Origin: Paraburkholderia sprentiae WSM5005 | GTDB taxonomy: Bacteria > Pseudomonadota > Gammaproteobacteria > Burkholderiales > Burkholderiaceae | Reading direction: 5' to 3' | DNA: 64,000 nt | Assembly (NCBI RefSeq): GCF_001865575.2 | Contig: NZ_CP017562.2 | Location: 1,116,001-1,180,000 of the forward strand | Position numbers and translations under genes: made by a program | The notes under the pieces: model-generated | The model's database searches: none | What the model was told of the DNA's origin: nothing | The model's input: the letters and a program-made list of their open reading frames with translations, nothing else | Shown: positions 16,468-27,448 of the stretch, piece by piece | Layout: every line of letters starts with the position of its first letter | Numbering within the stretch: position 1 is the stretch's first letter

Positions 16468-18725
16468 ACCGTGCCGAAACCCTGCCGTCGACAGGTAGCC
16501 CGAAGCCTGCCACCGGTGAACCGCATCCGCGCGTCGACGGACCCGCGAAAGTGACGGGCGCCGCACAATATGCCGCCGAATTCTTCGCCGAGGGGCTCGT
16601 GTATGGCGTCGTCGTATCGAGCACGATCGCCAGCGGGACGATCGCGTCGATCGATACGTCGGCCGCCGAGGCGCTGCCCGGCGTGCTGCTCGTACTCACG
16701 CATCGCAAGCGCCCGGCGCTGCCGTCGGACGTCGATGCGTTCAAGGACATGATCGCACCCGGCGGCACGCCGTTCAGACCGCTGTGGGACGAGCGCGTGT
16801 GGTACAGCGGGCAGCCGGTCGCGCTGGTGGTCGCGCGCTCGCTCGAACTCGCGCGCTACGCGGCGGCGCTGGTACGGGTGCGCTACGAGGCAAGTTCACA
16901 TCAGACCGATATCGAAGCCGCGTTGATGAGCGCGGTGCCGCCTTCGACCGAGAAGGGCGGCTTCGATCCGCCGCCTCCCGCGCGCGGCGACGCACGCAAG
17001 TCGTTGGCCGATGCGAAGGTGCGCGTGGACGCGTTCTACACGACACCCGTGGAATATCACAATCCGATGGAAATGCATGGCTGCACCGTGGTGCCCGACG
17101 CGCAAGGACGCTTGACCGTCTATGAAAAGACTCAGGGCGTCGTCAATACGAAAGGCTATCTGACACGCGTGTTCGGTCTGCGAGACGACGAAGTGCAGGT
17201 GGTGTCGCCGTTCGTCGGCGGCGCATTCGGCTCCGGCTTGCGGCCGCAATATCATCTGGCGCTCGCGGTGATGGCCGCGCGCGAACTCAGGAAACCCGTG
17301 CGCGTCACGCTGACCCGGCAGCAGATGTTCACGTTCGCGCATCGTCCGCAAACGGTGCAGCGCGTCGCGCTTGGCGCGGCGGCGGATGGCCGCCTGCAGG
17401 CGGTCATCCATGAGGCGGTCGCGGAAACCTCGCGCTACGAGGACTACTGCGACGTGGTGGTCAACTGGGCGGGGCAGCTGTATCGCTGCGAGAACGTGTC
17501 GATGGGCTACAAGGTCGCGAAGCTCGACGTGCCGACGCCGGCCGACATGCGCGCGCCCGGCGCGACACAAGGGCTCTTTCCGCTCGAAGTCGCCATGGAC
17601 GAGCTCGCCCAGGCATTGCGGATGGATCCGCTCGAATTGCGGCTCGTCAACTATGCGGAGCGCGACGCGAACAAGAACCTGCCGTATTCGAGCAAGGCGC
17701 TGCGCGACTGTTATCGCGAAGGCGCGGCCCGCTTCGGCTGGCAGCGGCGGCCGCTCGAAGCGCGCGCGCGGCGCGAAGGCAACGAGTTGATCGGCTGGGG
17801 CATGGCGACCGGTGTGTGGGACGCGATGCAGAACGAAGCGGCCGCACGCGCGGTGTTGACGCGCGATGGCCGAGTCAAGGTGTCGAGCTCGACCGCCGAC
17901 ATCGGCACCGGCACCTACACCGCGATGACGCAGATCGCCGCCGACGCCCTCGGCGTGCCGCTCGGAGAGGTCTGCTTCGAACTTGGCGATACGCGGTTGC
18001 CGAAAGCGCCGATCGAGGGCGGGTCGTGGACGGTGTCGTCGGTGGGCAGCGCGGTCGATGCCGCCTGCACGCGCCTGCACAACCGTCTGGTCGAAGTGGC
18101 GCGCGAACATGGCGGCGCGCGCTTTGCGTCGGTGCCGCGCGAAGACGTGCGGCGCGAACGCGACCGGCTGGTATGCGGCCCGCACGCGGACGACTCGATC
18201 GCGATTGCGACGCTGTTGGAACGCGCGGGTATCGACGAGCTCGAAGAACAGGCGAGCGTGAAGCCGCACGAAAAGCAGCAGGCGTATTCGATGGGCACGC
18301 ATTCGGCGGTGTTCGCCGAAGTGCGCGTCGACGAAGCGCTCGGCACCGTGCGCGTGACGCGCGTGCTCAGCGCGGTCGCGGCGGGGCGCATCGTCAATCC
18401 GAAGACGGCGGCCAATCAGATCGCGGGCGGCGTGGTGTGGGGCATCAGCATGGCGCTGCACGAGCACGGCCAGTTTGATCACGCGCTCGGGCGGCAGATG
18501 AATCACAACCTGGCCGAATATCACATGCCCGTGAATGCCGACATTCACGCGATCGATGTGCTGTTCGTCGACGAGCGCGACGACATCGTCAATCCGCTCG
18601 GCGTCAAGGGCGTCGGCGAAATCGGCGTGGTGGGCGTCGCCGCGGCGGTCTGCAACGCGATCTGGCATGCGACCGGCAAACGCATCCGCGATTTGCCGAT
18701 TACGCCCGACAAGTTGCTCGGCTGA
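16464..18725 (+). CDS. paoC: Aldehyde oxidoreductase-type molybdenum-cofactor subunit (PaoC-like)
   Basis: The 753-residue catalytic subunit, binding the molybdopterin cytosine dinucleotide cofactor. Family marks are PHPRVDGPAKVTGAAQYAAE at the start, VVSPFVGGAFGSGLR (about residue 250), DMRAPGATQGLFPLEVAMDELA, and the C-terminal KGVGEIGVVGVAAAVCNAIW, which carries the catalytic Glu. In E. coli PaoABC oxidises aromatic and other aldehydes; here the substrate is inferred from similarity only. No XdhC/PaoD-type cofactor-insertion gene lies nearby, so that step must be supplied from elsewhere. The ATGA overlap with paoB shows coupling. Confidence 0.93.
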   Translation: MNRAETLPSTGSPKPATGEPHPRVDGPAKVTGAAQYAAEFFAEGLVYGVVVSSTIASGTIASIDTSAAEALPGVLLVLTHRKRPALPSDVDAFKDMIAPGGTPFRPLWDERVWYSGQPVALVVARSLELARYAAALVRVRYEASSHQTDIEAALMSAVPPSTEKGGFDPPPPARGDARKSLADAKVRVDAFYTTPVEYHNPMEMHGCTVVPDAQGRLTVYEKTQGVVNTKGYLTRVFGLRDDEVQVVSPFVGGAFGSGLRPQYHLALAVMAARELRKPVRVTLTRQQMFTFAHRPQTVQRVALGAAADGRLQAVIHEAVAETSRYEDYCDVVVNWAGQLYRCENVSMGYKVAKLDVPTPADMRAPGATQGLFPLEVAMDELAQALRMDPLELRLVNYAERDANKNLPYSSKALRDCYREGAARFGWQRRPLEARARREGNELIGWGMATGVWDAMQNEAAARAVLTRDGRVKVSSSTADIGTGTYTAMTQIAADALGVPLGEVCFELGDTRLPKAPIEGGSWTVSSVGSAVDAACTRLHNRLVEVAREHGGARFASVPREDVRRERDRLVCGPHADDSIAIATLLERAGIDELEEQASVKPHEKQQAYSMGTHSAVFAEVRVDEALGTVRVTRVLSAVAAGRIVNPKTAANQIAGGVVWGISMALHEHGQFDHALGRQMNHNLAEYHMPVNADIHAIDVLFVDERDDIVNPLGVKGVGEIGVVGVAAAVCNAIWHATGKRIRDLPITPDKLLG

Positions 18726-18757
18726 CGAGGTGCTGGACCGCGCCCGCGTGGCTGCGC

Positions 18758-19180
18758 TCAATCCGCGTACTTGAACTCCGGCAACGCCTCGAGCGATTTT
18801 TTCGTCGCCTCGGGCAGCACGATGCGCCGGTTGTCGATCTGCAGATCGTTGAACGGCACGGCGACGAGATGCTTGCCCATACCGAGAAAGCCGCCGACCG
18901 ACAGGATCGCGTACGTGGCGCGCTCGGTGCCCGGCGAGACGATCAGATCGTCGAGCGTGCCGATGCTGTCCTTGTTGCGGTTGTACACCTCCGCGCCCGA
19001 TAGCTTCGACGCGCGATAGCCGCTCGCGAGCTGCACGACGTCGATGCGTTTTTCGGTGATCGCCTGCGGCGCGCCTTGCGCGAACGCGCTGCCGCACGTC
19101 CCTAACGCGGAGCTCAGCGTAATGACGGCGACAAGCGATGCGGAAGCGGCCAGCGGTTCGATCTGCAGGTTGCACATCAT
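18758..19180 (-). CDS. PRC-barrel domain protein, exported
   Basis: A 140-residue protein with an N-terminal signal peptide (residues 1-35, ending CGSAFAQ) and a PRC-barrel core: YRASKLSGAEVYNRNKDSIGTLDDLIVSP, then ATYAILSVGGFLGMGKHLVAVPFNDLQI. PRC-barrel domains in exported proteins bind partners or small molecules; the function is open. The first ATG (MMCNLQ) at 19180 has AGGGAGAACACAG upstream. Convergent with paoC, with only 32 bases between the stops and no clear terminator. Confidence 0.9.
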   Translation of the reverse strand: MMCNLQIEPLAASASLVAVITLSSALGTCGSAFAQGAPQAITEKRIDVVQLASGYRASKLSGAEVYNRNKDSIGTLDDLIVSPGTERATYAILSVGGFLGMGKHLVAVPFNDLQIDNRRIVLPEATKKSLEALPEFKYAD

Positions 19181-19443
19181 CTGTGTTCTCCCTATCTGCG
19201 TGCGTCAGCCGTTGCGCTGCAAATGCCGTGCCGCGGCTTTGACGTGAAGGCAAGGGCGCCGGGCGGGCCCGTAAGTTGCTTGATGAACCCGCTTGCCGCG
19301 TTGCGCGCTGTGCAATGTCCGGCGCGCGCGGCTCCAATGCGTACACTGGACAATGCGCTACACGCAGACGCGAACCGGCAGTTGAAAAAATGCCCACGCA
19401 CGACCCTGAGATACCAACGTCCCCGCGTCCACAGAGAATTCCT

Positions 19444-21657
<2,214 letters not shown>

Positions 21658-21759
21658 TGCGGGTACAAGGTTTGCTGAGTCTGTCGGTGACGACGCACGC
21701 GTCTGTGATCTTCGCCACCGCAGGCGCGCGCACGCAAACAGCCAAGCTGGGGTGAACAA

Positions 21760-21936
21760 ATGGAACAGCAACCGAGCATCGACGAGCAGGTCCGCACGCG
21801 CGCCTACTATCTGTGGGAGCAGGCGGCCGAGCCGAAGGGCACGCCCGAGCAATACTGGGAGCAGGCGCGCAGCGAGATCGAGAAGGAGGCACCACCGGTC
21901 GAGAGCGGGCCGGTGTCGGGCGATACGATGAAATAG
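21760..21936 (+). CDS. DUF2934-type small protein
   Basis: A 58-residue soluble protein with the DUF2934 pattern: VRTRAYYLWEQAAEPKGTPEQYWEQARSEI (residues 11-40), a small helical domain often found next to glycogen and trehalose genes. It follows glgX by 102 bases, and its context suggests a link to glycogen or stress metabolism, but no function is known. The C-terminus is acidic and disordered-looking. No strong ribosome site is visible upstream of the ATG. Confidence 0.75.
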   Translation: MEQQPSIDEQVRTRAYYLWEQAAEPKGTPEQYWEQARSEIEKEAPPVESGPVSGDTMK

Positions 21937-21941
21937 GCATG

Positions 21942-21997
21942 ACTCAGTCGTACTGAGTGATCCGACTCTGAGCCGGTGCATCCCGCACGGCTCAGAG
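21942..21997 (+). terminator. Tandem terminator hairpins after the DUF2934 gene
   Basis: First hairpin: ACTCAGT (21942-21948), loop CGT, ACTGAGT (21952-21958), perfect 7 bp. Second: CTCTGAGCCGGTGC (21966-21979), loop ATCCC, GCACGGCTCAGAG (21985-21997), a 13-bp stem with one bulge, then a T-rich run (GCTTTTCC, 22001-22008). A strong intrinsic terminator ending the glgX-DUF2934 unit. Confidence 0.7.
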
Positions 21998-22031
21998 ACC
22001 GCTTTTCCATGCCCGATTTTCGGTCCATAAG

Positions 22032-24107
22032 ATGAACGACACACCCGAGCCGCGCGGCACGAGACCCGCCGCGCGCATTCCGGCGGCGTCCGCCGCATTC
22101 GGTATCGAGGGTCTCGTCACGTTCGGCGTCGGCGTGATCGCGGTCGCGTGCCTGTACTTCGCGAGCGCCGTGATGATTCCGATCACGCTCGCGATCCTGT
22201 TGAGCTTTCTCGTTGCGCCCCTCGCCGATGCACTGTCCCGGCTCAAGCTCGGCCGGGTGGCCTCGGTGTGCGCGGCAGTGCTGATCTCGGTGTCGGTCAT
22301 CGCGCTGCTGTGCGCGGTGATCGCCACGCAACTGACCGATCTCGCGGCCGGCATGCCGCGTTATCAGGCGACCATCCAACACAAGCTCGACACCGTGCAA
22401 AGCCTGACGATCGGCCGGCTGAACCGTTTCGCGAGTGAGGCGGGACAGGCGTTGCAGCGCGCGACGATCGAGCCGCCGCAGCCGGCAGCGCCGAACGGCG
22501 CAGCGGCCGCGGCGAACCCGCATGCATCGGCGGCCGTGCCGGTGGAAGTGCGCGAACCGGTGCCGACGCCGTTCGAGCTCGCGCGACGCGTGCTGTCGCC
22601 AGCCATCAGTCCGTTGGAAACCGCGTTCATCGTATTCGTGGTCACGATCGTGATCCTGCTGCAACGCGACGACCTGCGCGATCGCGCGATCCGGCTGTTC
22701 GGCTCGCGCGACCTGCACCGCACCACCACGGTGATGGACGAGACCGCGCGCCGCCTGAGCCGCTACTTCGTGTCGCAGCTAGGCGTGAATACCGGAGTCG
22801 GCGTCGTCATCGGCGCAGGGCTCTTTCTGATCGGCGTGCCGAGCCCGATTCTGTGGGGCATTCTCGCGGCGCTGCTGCGGCTCGTGCCCTACGCCGGCAT
22901 CTGGATCGCGGCGATGCTGCCCACCGCGCTCGCCGCCGCGGTCAGCCCCGGCTGGACGATGGCGATCTGGTCGCTCGTGCTGTTCGTAGTGGCGGAGCTA
23001 GCGGTGGGGCAGGTGGTCGAGCCGCTGCTGTACGGGCGCAGTACCGGGCTGTCGCCGTTTTCGGTGGTGGTCGCGGCGATCTTCTGGAGCTGGATCTGGG
23101 GGCCGATCGGCCTGATTCTGTCGACGCCGTTGACGCTATGTCTGCTGGTGCTCGGCCGGCATGTGCGGCGTCTCGAGTTCCTCGACGTGATGCTCGGCGA
23201 TCAGCCCGCGCTGACGCCGGTCGAAAACTTCTATCAACGCGCGCTCGCGGGCGATCCGGACGAAGCGATCGAGCAGGCCGAAGTGCTGTTGCGAGAGCGC
23301 TCGCTATCGGCTTACTACGACGACGTGGCGATCAAGGGCTTGCGGCTTGCGGCCAACGACGTGATGGGCGGCAGCGTGACGAGCGCACAGCTCGCGCGCA
23401 TCGAGTCGACGACCAACGATCTGGTCGACGGCCTCGACGGTTACGAGGATCGCGAGCCCACGCCGCTCGCGCCGCCCGCGCCGCAGGGGAACTGGGGCGC
23501 AGTGGGGCCGATGGCGCCGTCCGACGACACGCAGACCGCGCGGGCGACGCCGCCATCGGTCGACACCGCGAACAGCAGCATGAGCACCGCTACGGTCGCG
23601 CCGGAACACAACCACAGCCAGGAGCAGGCTGCGCTCAGCGAAGCGTCCGCCGCGGCCTCCGGGTTCGCATGGCATGCGCCGACGAGCCGCGTGTTGTGCC
23701 TGCCGGGCCGTGGCCCGCTCGATGCCCTCGCGACGATCATCCTGTTGCAGTTGCTCGGCAAGCACGGCTTCGCGGCGCGCTCGCTGCCGCACGAGGCGGT
23801 GTCGCGGGCGTCGATCGACAGTCTCGAGGCGGACGACGTCGGCATCGTCTGCATTCTGTATCTGCAGATCGACGGCGTTCCGTCGCATCTGCGCAATCTG
23901 GTGCGGCGCATTCGCGCGCGCTTGCCGAAGGTGGCGGTCGTGGTCGGCCTGTGGACGCCCGAGAATAGGCGGCAATGGAGCGCCGATCAGCAAGACGCGC
24001 TGGAAGCCGAGTGCTGCGTGACGTCGTTGCAGCAGATGCTGGCCGCGTGCCGTCGCATCGATGCGACGCGAACGGTGATTGCGGAGCCGCAGTTGGAAGA
24101 TGGCTGA
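22032..24107 (+). CDS. AI-2E-family transporter with extra C-terminal domain
   Basis: A 691-residue membrane protein. The N-terminal half (about residues 20-390) is a PerM/AI-2E-family exporter: hydrophobic spans at the start (LVTFGVGVIAVACLYFAS…), a central coiled soluble part, and the C-terminal block VVIGAGLFLIGVPSPILWGILAALLRLVPYAGIWI…GQVVEPLLYGRSTGLSP. Family proteins are usually about 350 residues. Here about 300 more follow: a helical linker (391-480), a Ser/Thr/Pro-rich stretch, and a folded domain (552-691) with a Rossmann-like alternation (VLCLPGRGPLDALATIILLQLLGKHGF…IVCILYL…KVAVVVGLW). A double terminator precedes the gene, so it has its own promoter. Confidence 0.88.
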   Translation: MNDTPEPRGTRPAARIPAASAAFGIEGLVTFGVGVIAVACLYFASAVMIPITLAILLSFLVAPLADALSRLKLGRVASVCAAVLISVSVIALLCAVIATQLTDLAAGMPRYQATIQHKLDTVQSLTIGRLNRFASEAGQALQRATIEPPQPAAPNGAAAAANPHASAAVPVEVREPVPTPFELARRVLSPAISPLETAFIVFVVTIVILLQRDDLRDRAIRLFGSRDLHRTTTVMDETARRLSRYFVSQLGVNTGVGVVIGAGLFLIGVPSPILWGILAALLRLVPYAGIWIAAMLPTALAAAVSPGWTMAIWSLVLFVVAELAVGQVVEPLLYGRSTGLSPFSVVVAAIFWSWIWGPIGLILSTPLTLCLLVLGRHVRRLEFLDVMLGDQPALTPVENFYQRALAGDPDEAIEQAEVLLRERSLSAYYDDVAIKGLRLAANDVMGGSVTSAQLARIESTTNDLVDGLDGYEDREPTPLAPPAPQGNWGAVGPMAPSDDTQTARATPPSVDTANSSMSTATVAPEHNHSQEQAALSEASAAASGFAWHAPTSRVLCLPGRGPLDALATIILLQLLGKHGFAARSLPHEAVSRASIDSLEADDVGIVCILYLQIDGVPSHLRNLVRRIRARLPKVAVVVGLWTPENRRQWSADQQDALEAECCVTSLQQMLAACRRIDATRTVIAEPQLEDG

Positions 24108-24129
24108 CGCGTCGCGGCGTCGCGCCTCG

Positions 24130-25812
24130 TTATCCGCCACTGCCTGGCGGCCGCGCCGCGCCGGTTGCGCGCGTCGCATCGGCATCGCTCTGCCAGCCGC
24201 CGCCTAGTGCCTTGTACAGCGACACGAGATCGGTGCTGACCTGGGTCGTGCCCTGAGCGTACTGCTCGCGTGCCTGCGCGAGCTGCCGCTGCGCGTCGAG
24301 CACGTTGATGAAGCTCGTCAGCCCTTTACGATAGCTGTCGCGCGCGAGATCGAACGAGGTCTGTTGCGCGGCGACGCTGTCGGCGAGCGCATCGCGCCGC
24401 GCCTGATCGGTGCGATAGACCACTAGCGCGTTGTCGACGTCCCTCAGCGCAATCAGCACGGTCTTGCGGTAATCGAGCGCGGTCTCGGCCTCGCGCGCCT
24501 TCGAGATGCGCAGATTGGCGACCAGCGCGCCGCCCTGAAAGATCGGCAGCGACACGCTCGGCCCGAACGAATAGAACAGGTGCGACCAGCGTGCGAGATC
24601 GCTCGCATTCGTCGCGCGCGTGCCGGCCTTGCCGGTCAGCGACACGTCCGGATAGAACTGCGCGACCGCGACGCCGACACTGGCGGTCGCTGCATGCAGA
24701 TTCGCCTCGGCGCGGCGGATATCGGGCCGGCGCCGCGCGAGCGTGGACGGCAGCCCGACCGGCACGACGGGCGGCACCGGCGGCACGGCCTGTGGCGTGC
24801 TCAGCTGCGCTTCGAGCGCGCCGGGCGGCTCACCGACCAGATACGCGAGCGCGTTCAGCGCTTGGGCGATCTGCTGATCGTACTGAGGCAACTGCGTTTT
24901 CGTTTGCGCGAGCTGCGCCTTGGCGCTTTGCACGTCGAGTTGGCTCGCGAGCCCGACCTTGGCCTGGCTCTCCGTCAACCGGACGGTCTCGCTTTGCTGC
25001 TCGACCAGGCTGCCGGCGATGTCGTGCAAGGTCTGCGCGCCACGTAGCTGCACATAGGTCTGCGCGACCTCGGCTTCGAGCGACAGCAACGCATCGTTGC
25101 GGCTTTCGTACGCGGCCTCGGTTTGCGCGTTCGCGGCTTCGACCGAGCGACGCACGCGGCCGAACAGATCGAGCTCCCAGGTCGCATCGAAGCCGACCTG
25201 CCACAGATTGATCGGCGCGCTCAGCTGGTCGAGCACGTTGTTCGCGCCGTTTTGCAATGCGGCGCCCGCGCCCGGCGCGATCGCATTGACCGGCGAGTTC
25301 GGCGCGCCGAGCCGATCGACCTTGTCGTAGACACCGTCCTCCTGCAAAAGGCCTTTGAGACCGAGCTGCTCGCGCTGATAGCTGCCGGTCGCGCGCAGGT
25401 TCGGCAGACCCTGAGCGGCCGCCGACTGCACCTGGCTGCGCGCTTCGACGATGCGCAGCACCGCTTCCTGTAGATCCAGATTGCCGAGCGCGGCACGGGC
25501 GATCAGCGCGTCGAGCGTCGGATCGTTGAAGCTGCGCCACCAGCGCGGGTCGGGATCGGTGTCGAGCGTCGGCACTGATGCAACGTTCGCCGTCGATGCG
25601 GATGCGCCATTCGCGGATACGTCGCTCGCGGCGGCGGCATTCGCCGCGGTGCGCTGCGTATCGTGCCACTGCGCCGGCACGTCGGCGTGCGGCGCATGGA
25701 AGTCGGGGCCGACCGTGCAGGACGTGAGCAGCAGCGCGAGCACGCCGGCGAGGACGCACGCAATGAAACACCTGGCCGGATCGAGAACGCCGCGCTTCGG
25801 GCGAAGCTTCAC
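24130..25812 (-). CDS. Outer-membrane efflux lipoprotein (NodT family)
   Basis: A 560-residue outer-membrane factor (TolC-like channel) of the lipoprotein NodT type. The lipobox LLTSC places the lipid Cys near residue 32. The protein shows GPDFHAPHADVPAQW after the signal, long alpha-helical repeats (QTYVQLRGAQTLHDIAG…SEAQ), and the family end FINVLDAQRQLAQAREQYAQ…SLYKALGGGW. It forms the outer channel for the EmrAB pump upstream. The start is a GTG at 25812, 1 base after the emrB stop and 8 bases after GGAGG; the ATG frame from 25917 runs into emrB and is not used. Last gene of the operon. Confidence 0.92.
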   Translation of the reverse strand: MKLRPKRGVLDPARCFIACVLAGVLALLLTSCTVGPDFHAPHADVPAQWHDTQRTAANAAAASDVSANGASASTANVASVPTLDTDPDPRWWRSFNDPTLDALIARAALGNLDLQEAVLRIVEARSQVQSAAAQGLPNLRATGSYQREQLGLKGLLQEDGVYDKVDRLGAPNSPVNAIAPGAGAALQNGANNVLDQLSAPINLWQVGFDATWELDLFGRVRRSVEAANAQTEAAYESRNDALLSLEAEVAQTYVQLRGAQTLHDIAGSLVEQQSETVRLTESQAKVGLASQLDVQSAKAQLAQTKTQLPQYDQQIAQALNALAYLVGEPPGALEAQLSTPQAVPPVPPVVPVGLPSTLARRRPDIRRAEANLHAATASVGVAVAQFYPDVSLTGKAGTRATNASDLARWSHLFYSFGPSVSLPIFQGGALVANLRISKAREAETALDYRKTVLIALRDVDNALVVYRTDQARRDALADSVAAQQTSFDLARDSYRKGLTSFINVLDAQRQLAQAREQYAQGTTQVSTDLVSLYKALGGGWQSDADATRATGAARPPGSGG

Positions 25813-25813
25813 T

Positions 25814-27448
25814 TCAATGTCCTCCCGCGCCGCCGGACGCCTTGACTGGTGAAAAGAAAATCGTGATCGGAATGCACAGCGTGCAGAAGACCGCGAGAAA
25901 CGCAAAAACATCGACATAGGCGAGGATCGTCGCTTGCGAAATGTAGGTCGTGTACAGATGGCCGGTCGCCGTTTTCAGCGCCTGCGAAAACGGCATGCCG
26001 TTCATGTCGGAAATGGTCTGCGCGCTGCGCTGCAACGCGTCGTTGTAGTTTTGCGAAAGCGGCGACATGTGCTCCGACAGATGCGCCATGCGCGCCTGCG
26101 TGCGCTCGCGAACCAGCGCGGTCGACAGCGAAATGCCGATCGAGCCGGCGACGTTGCGGAACATCGTGAACAGCGCCGACGCATCGTCGTTGAGCCGCGG
26201 CGGCACCGTCAGATACGCAAGCGTGGTGATCGGCACGAACAGGAAGCCGATCGCGAGCGACTGCGCGCTGCGCATCTTCACGAGGGTGAGGTAATCGATG
26301 TCCGGCACCAGCGTGTGCGAATACGCGAGCGCGCACGCGAGCAACCCGAAGCCGGTGGCCACCAGAAAACGCGTCTGAACGTGCGGCATCATTTTGCTGA
26401 TCAGCGGAATTTCCATCGTGATCAGCACGGCACCCGGCGACAGCACGAGGCCCGCGAGCATGGCCGTATAGCCGAGCTGCTGCTGCGCGAGTTGCGGCAC
26501 GAGCACCGCGCTGCCGTAGAGAATCATCGCGAACGCGGCGATCGTCACGCAGCCGAGCGCGAAGTTGCGGTCCTTCAGACAGCGCAGATCGACGACCGGC
26601 TTTTTCGTATACAGCAGCCACACCGTCGCGCCGACGATGCCCGACACCGCAAGCACCGTGAAGGTACGAATGAAGTTCGACGAAAACCAGTCGTCGTCCT
26701 CGCCACGATCGAGCATCACCTGCAGGCAGCCGAGGCCGATCGCGATCAGCAGAATGCCCACGTAATCCACCGACAGGCGCAGATTGGCCTTGCGTTTCCA
26801 TGGCGGATCCTCCACCAGTTGCATGACCGCGAGCGACGTCAGCACACCGAACGGCACGTTCACCAGGAATACCCAGCGCCACGAAAAGTTGTCGGTGATC
26901 CAGCCGCCGAGCGTCGGCCCCAGCACCGGCGCGACGACGATCGCGACCGCCGAGATCGAAAACGCGCGGCCGCGCTGCTGCGGCGGGAACGTATCGAGAA
27001 TGATCGACTGCTGGTTCGGTTGCAGTCCCCCGCCGAAAAAACCCTGCAAACAGCGAAAGATGATCAGTTGCCACAGATCGGTCGCGATGCCGCACAAAAA
27101 CGAGCACACGGTGAACGCGACGATGCACAGCAGAAAGTAGCGCTTGCGGCCGAGCAGCCGGCCGAGGAAACCCGAGATCGGCAGCACGATGCCGTTGGCG
27201 ACCAGATACGACGTCAGCGTCCACGTCGCTTCGTCGTAGCTGGCCGACATCGTGCCTGCGATATGCGGCAGCGCGACGTTCACGATCGTCGTGTCGAGCA
27301 CTTCCATGAACGCGGCGAGCGTGACGACGATCGCGATCAGCCACGGATTCGCGGCCGGCTTCCAGTTCGACGAATCGCCGGGCGACGCATCGCCGGGCGA
27401 CGAATCGCCGGGCGACGCATCGCCGGGCGTGGCGTCGGACGCCGTCAT
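25814..27448 (-). CDS. emrB: DHA2-family drug efflux permease (EmrB-like)
   Basis: A 544-residue major-facilitator permease of the DHA2 (14-span) type that exports hydrophobic compounds with the EmrA adaptor. Marks: FMEVLDTTIVNVALPHIAG in span 1, GWRWVFLVN-like RWVFLVNVPFG in the middle, and a long set of hydrophobic spans. The start at 27448 overlaps emrA's end by 4 bases (translational coupling). The N-terminal 28 residues are an unusual tandem repeat of (A/S)SPGD, coded by four 15-bp DNA repeats at 27371-27430. The frame extending to 28408 is a shadow of emrA. Confidence 0.93.
   Translation of the reverse strand: MTASDATPGDASPGDSSPGDASPGDSSNWKPAANPWLIAIVVTLAAFMEVLDTTIVNVALPHIAGTMSASYDEATWTLTSYLVANGIVLPISGFLGRLLGRKRYFLLCIVAFTVCSFLCGIATDLWQLIIFRCLQGFFGGGLQPNQQSIILDTFPPQQRGRAFSISAVAIVVAPVLGPTLGGWITDNFSWRWVFLVNVPFGVLTSLAVMQLVEDPPWKRKANLRLSVDYVGILLIAIGLGCLQVMLDRGEDDDWFSSNFIRTFTVLAVSGIVGATVWLLYTKKPVVDLRCLKDRNFALGCVTIAAFAMILYGSAVLVPQLAQQQLGYTAMLAGLVLSPGAVLITMEIPLISKMMPHVQTRFLVATGFGLLACALAYSHTLVPDIDYLTLVKMRSAQSLAIGFLFVPITTLAYLTVPPRLNDDASALFTMFRNVAGSIGISLSTALVRERTQARMAHLSEHMSPLSQNYNDALQRSAQTISDMNGMPFSQALKTATGHLYTTYISQATILAYVDVFAFLAVFCTLCIPITIFFSPVKASGGAGGH
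27371..27430. repeat. Four 15-bp tandem repeats in the emrB start region
   Basis: Four copies of a 15-bp unit, alternating CGAAT and CGCAT starts, so a 30-bp higher-order period, all in frame. They code for the repeated SPGD motif in the first 28 residues of the EmrB-like permease. Slippage here would change the tail length in steps of five residues without shifting the frame. Confidence 0.9.

Noticed and set aside
16896..19397. 833-codon open frame on the reverse strand over paoC
   Set aside because: It is antisense to a clear molybdenum subunit gene, with Arg/Ala/His-rich translation and no family sign; a common artefact in GC-rich DNA.
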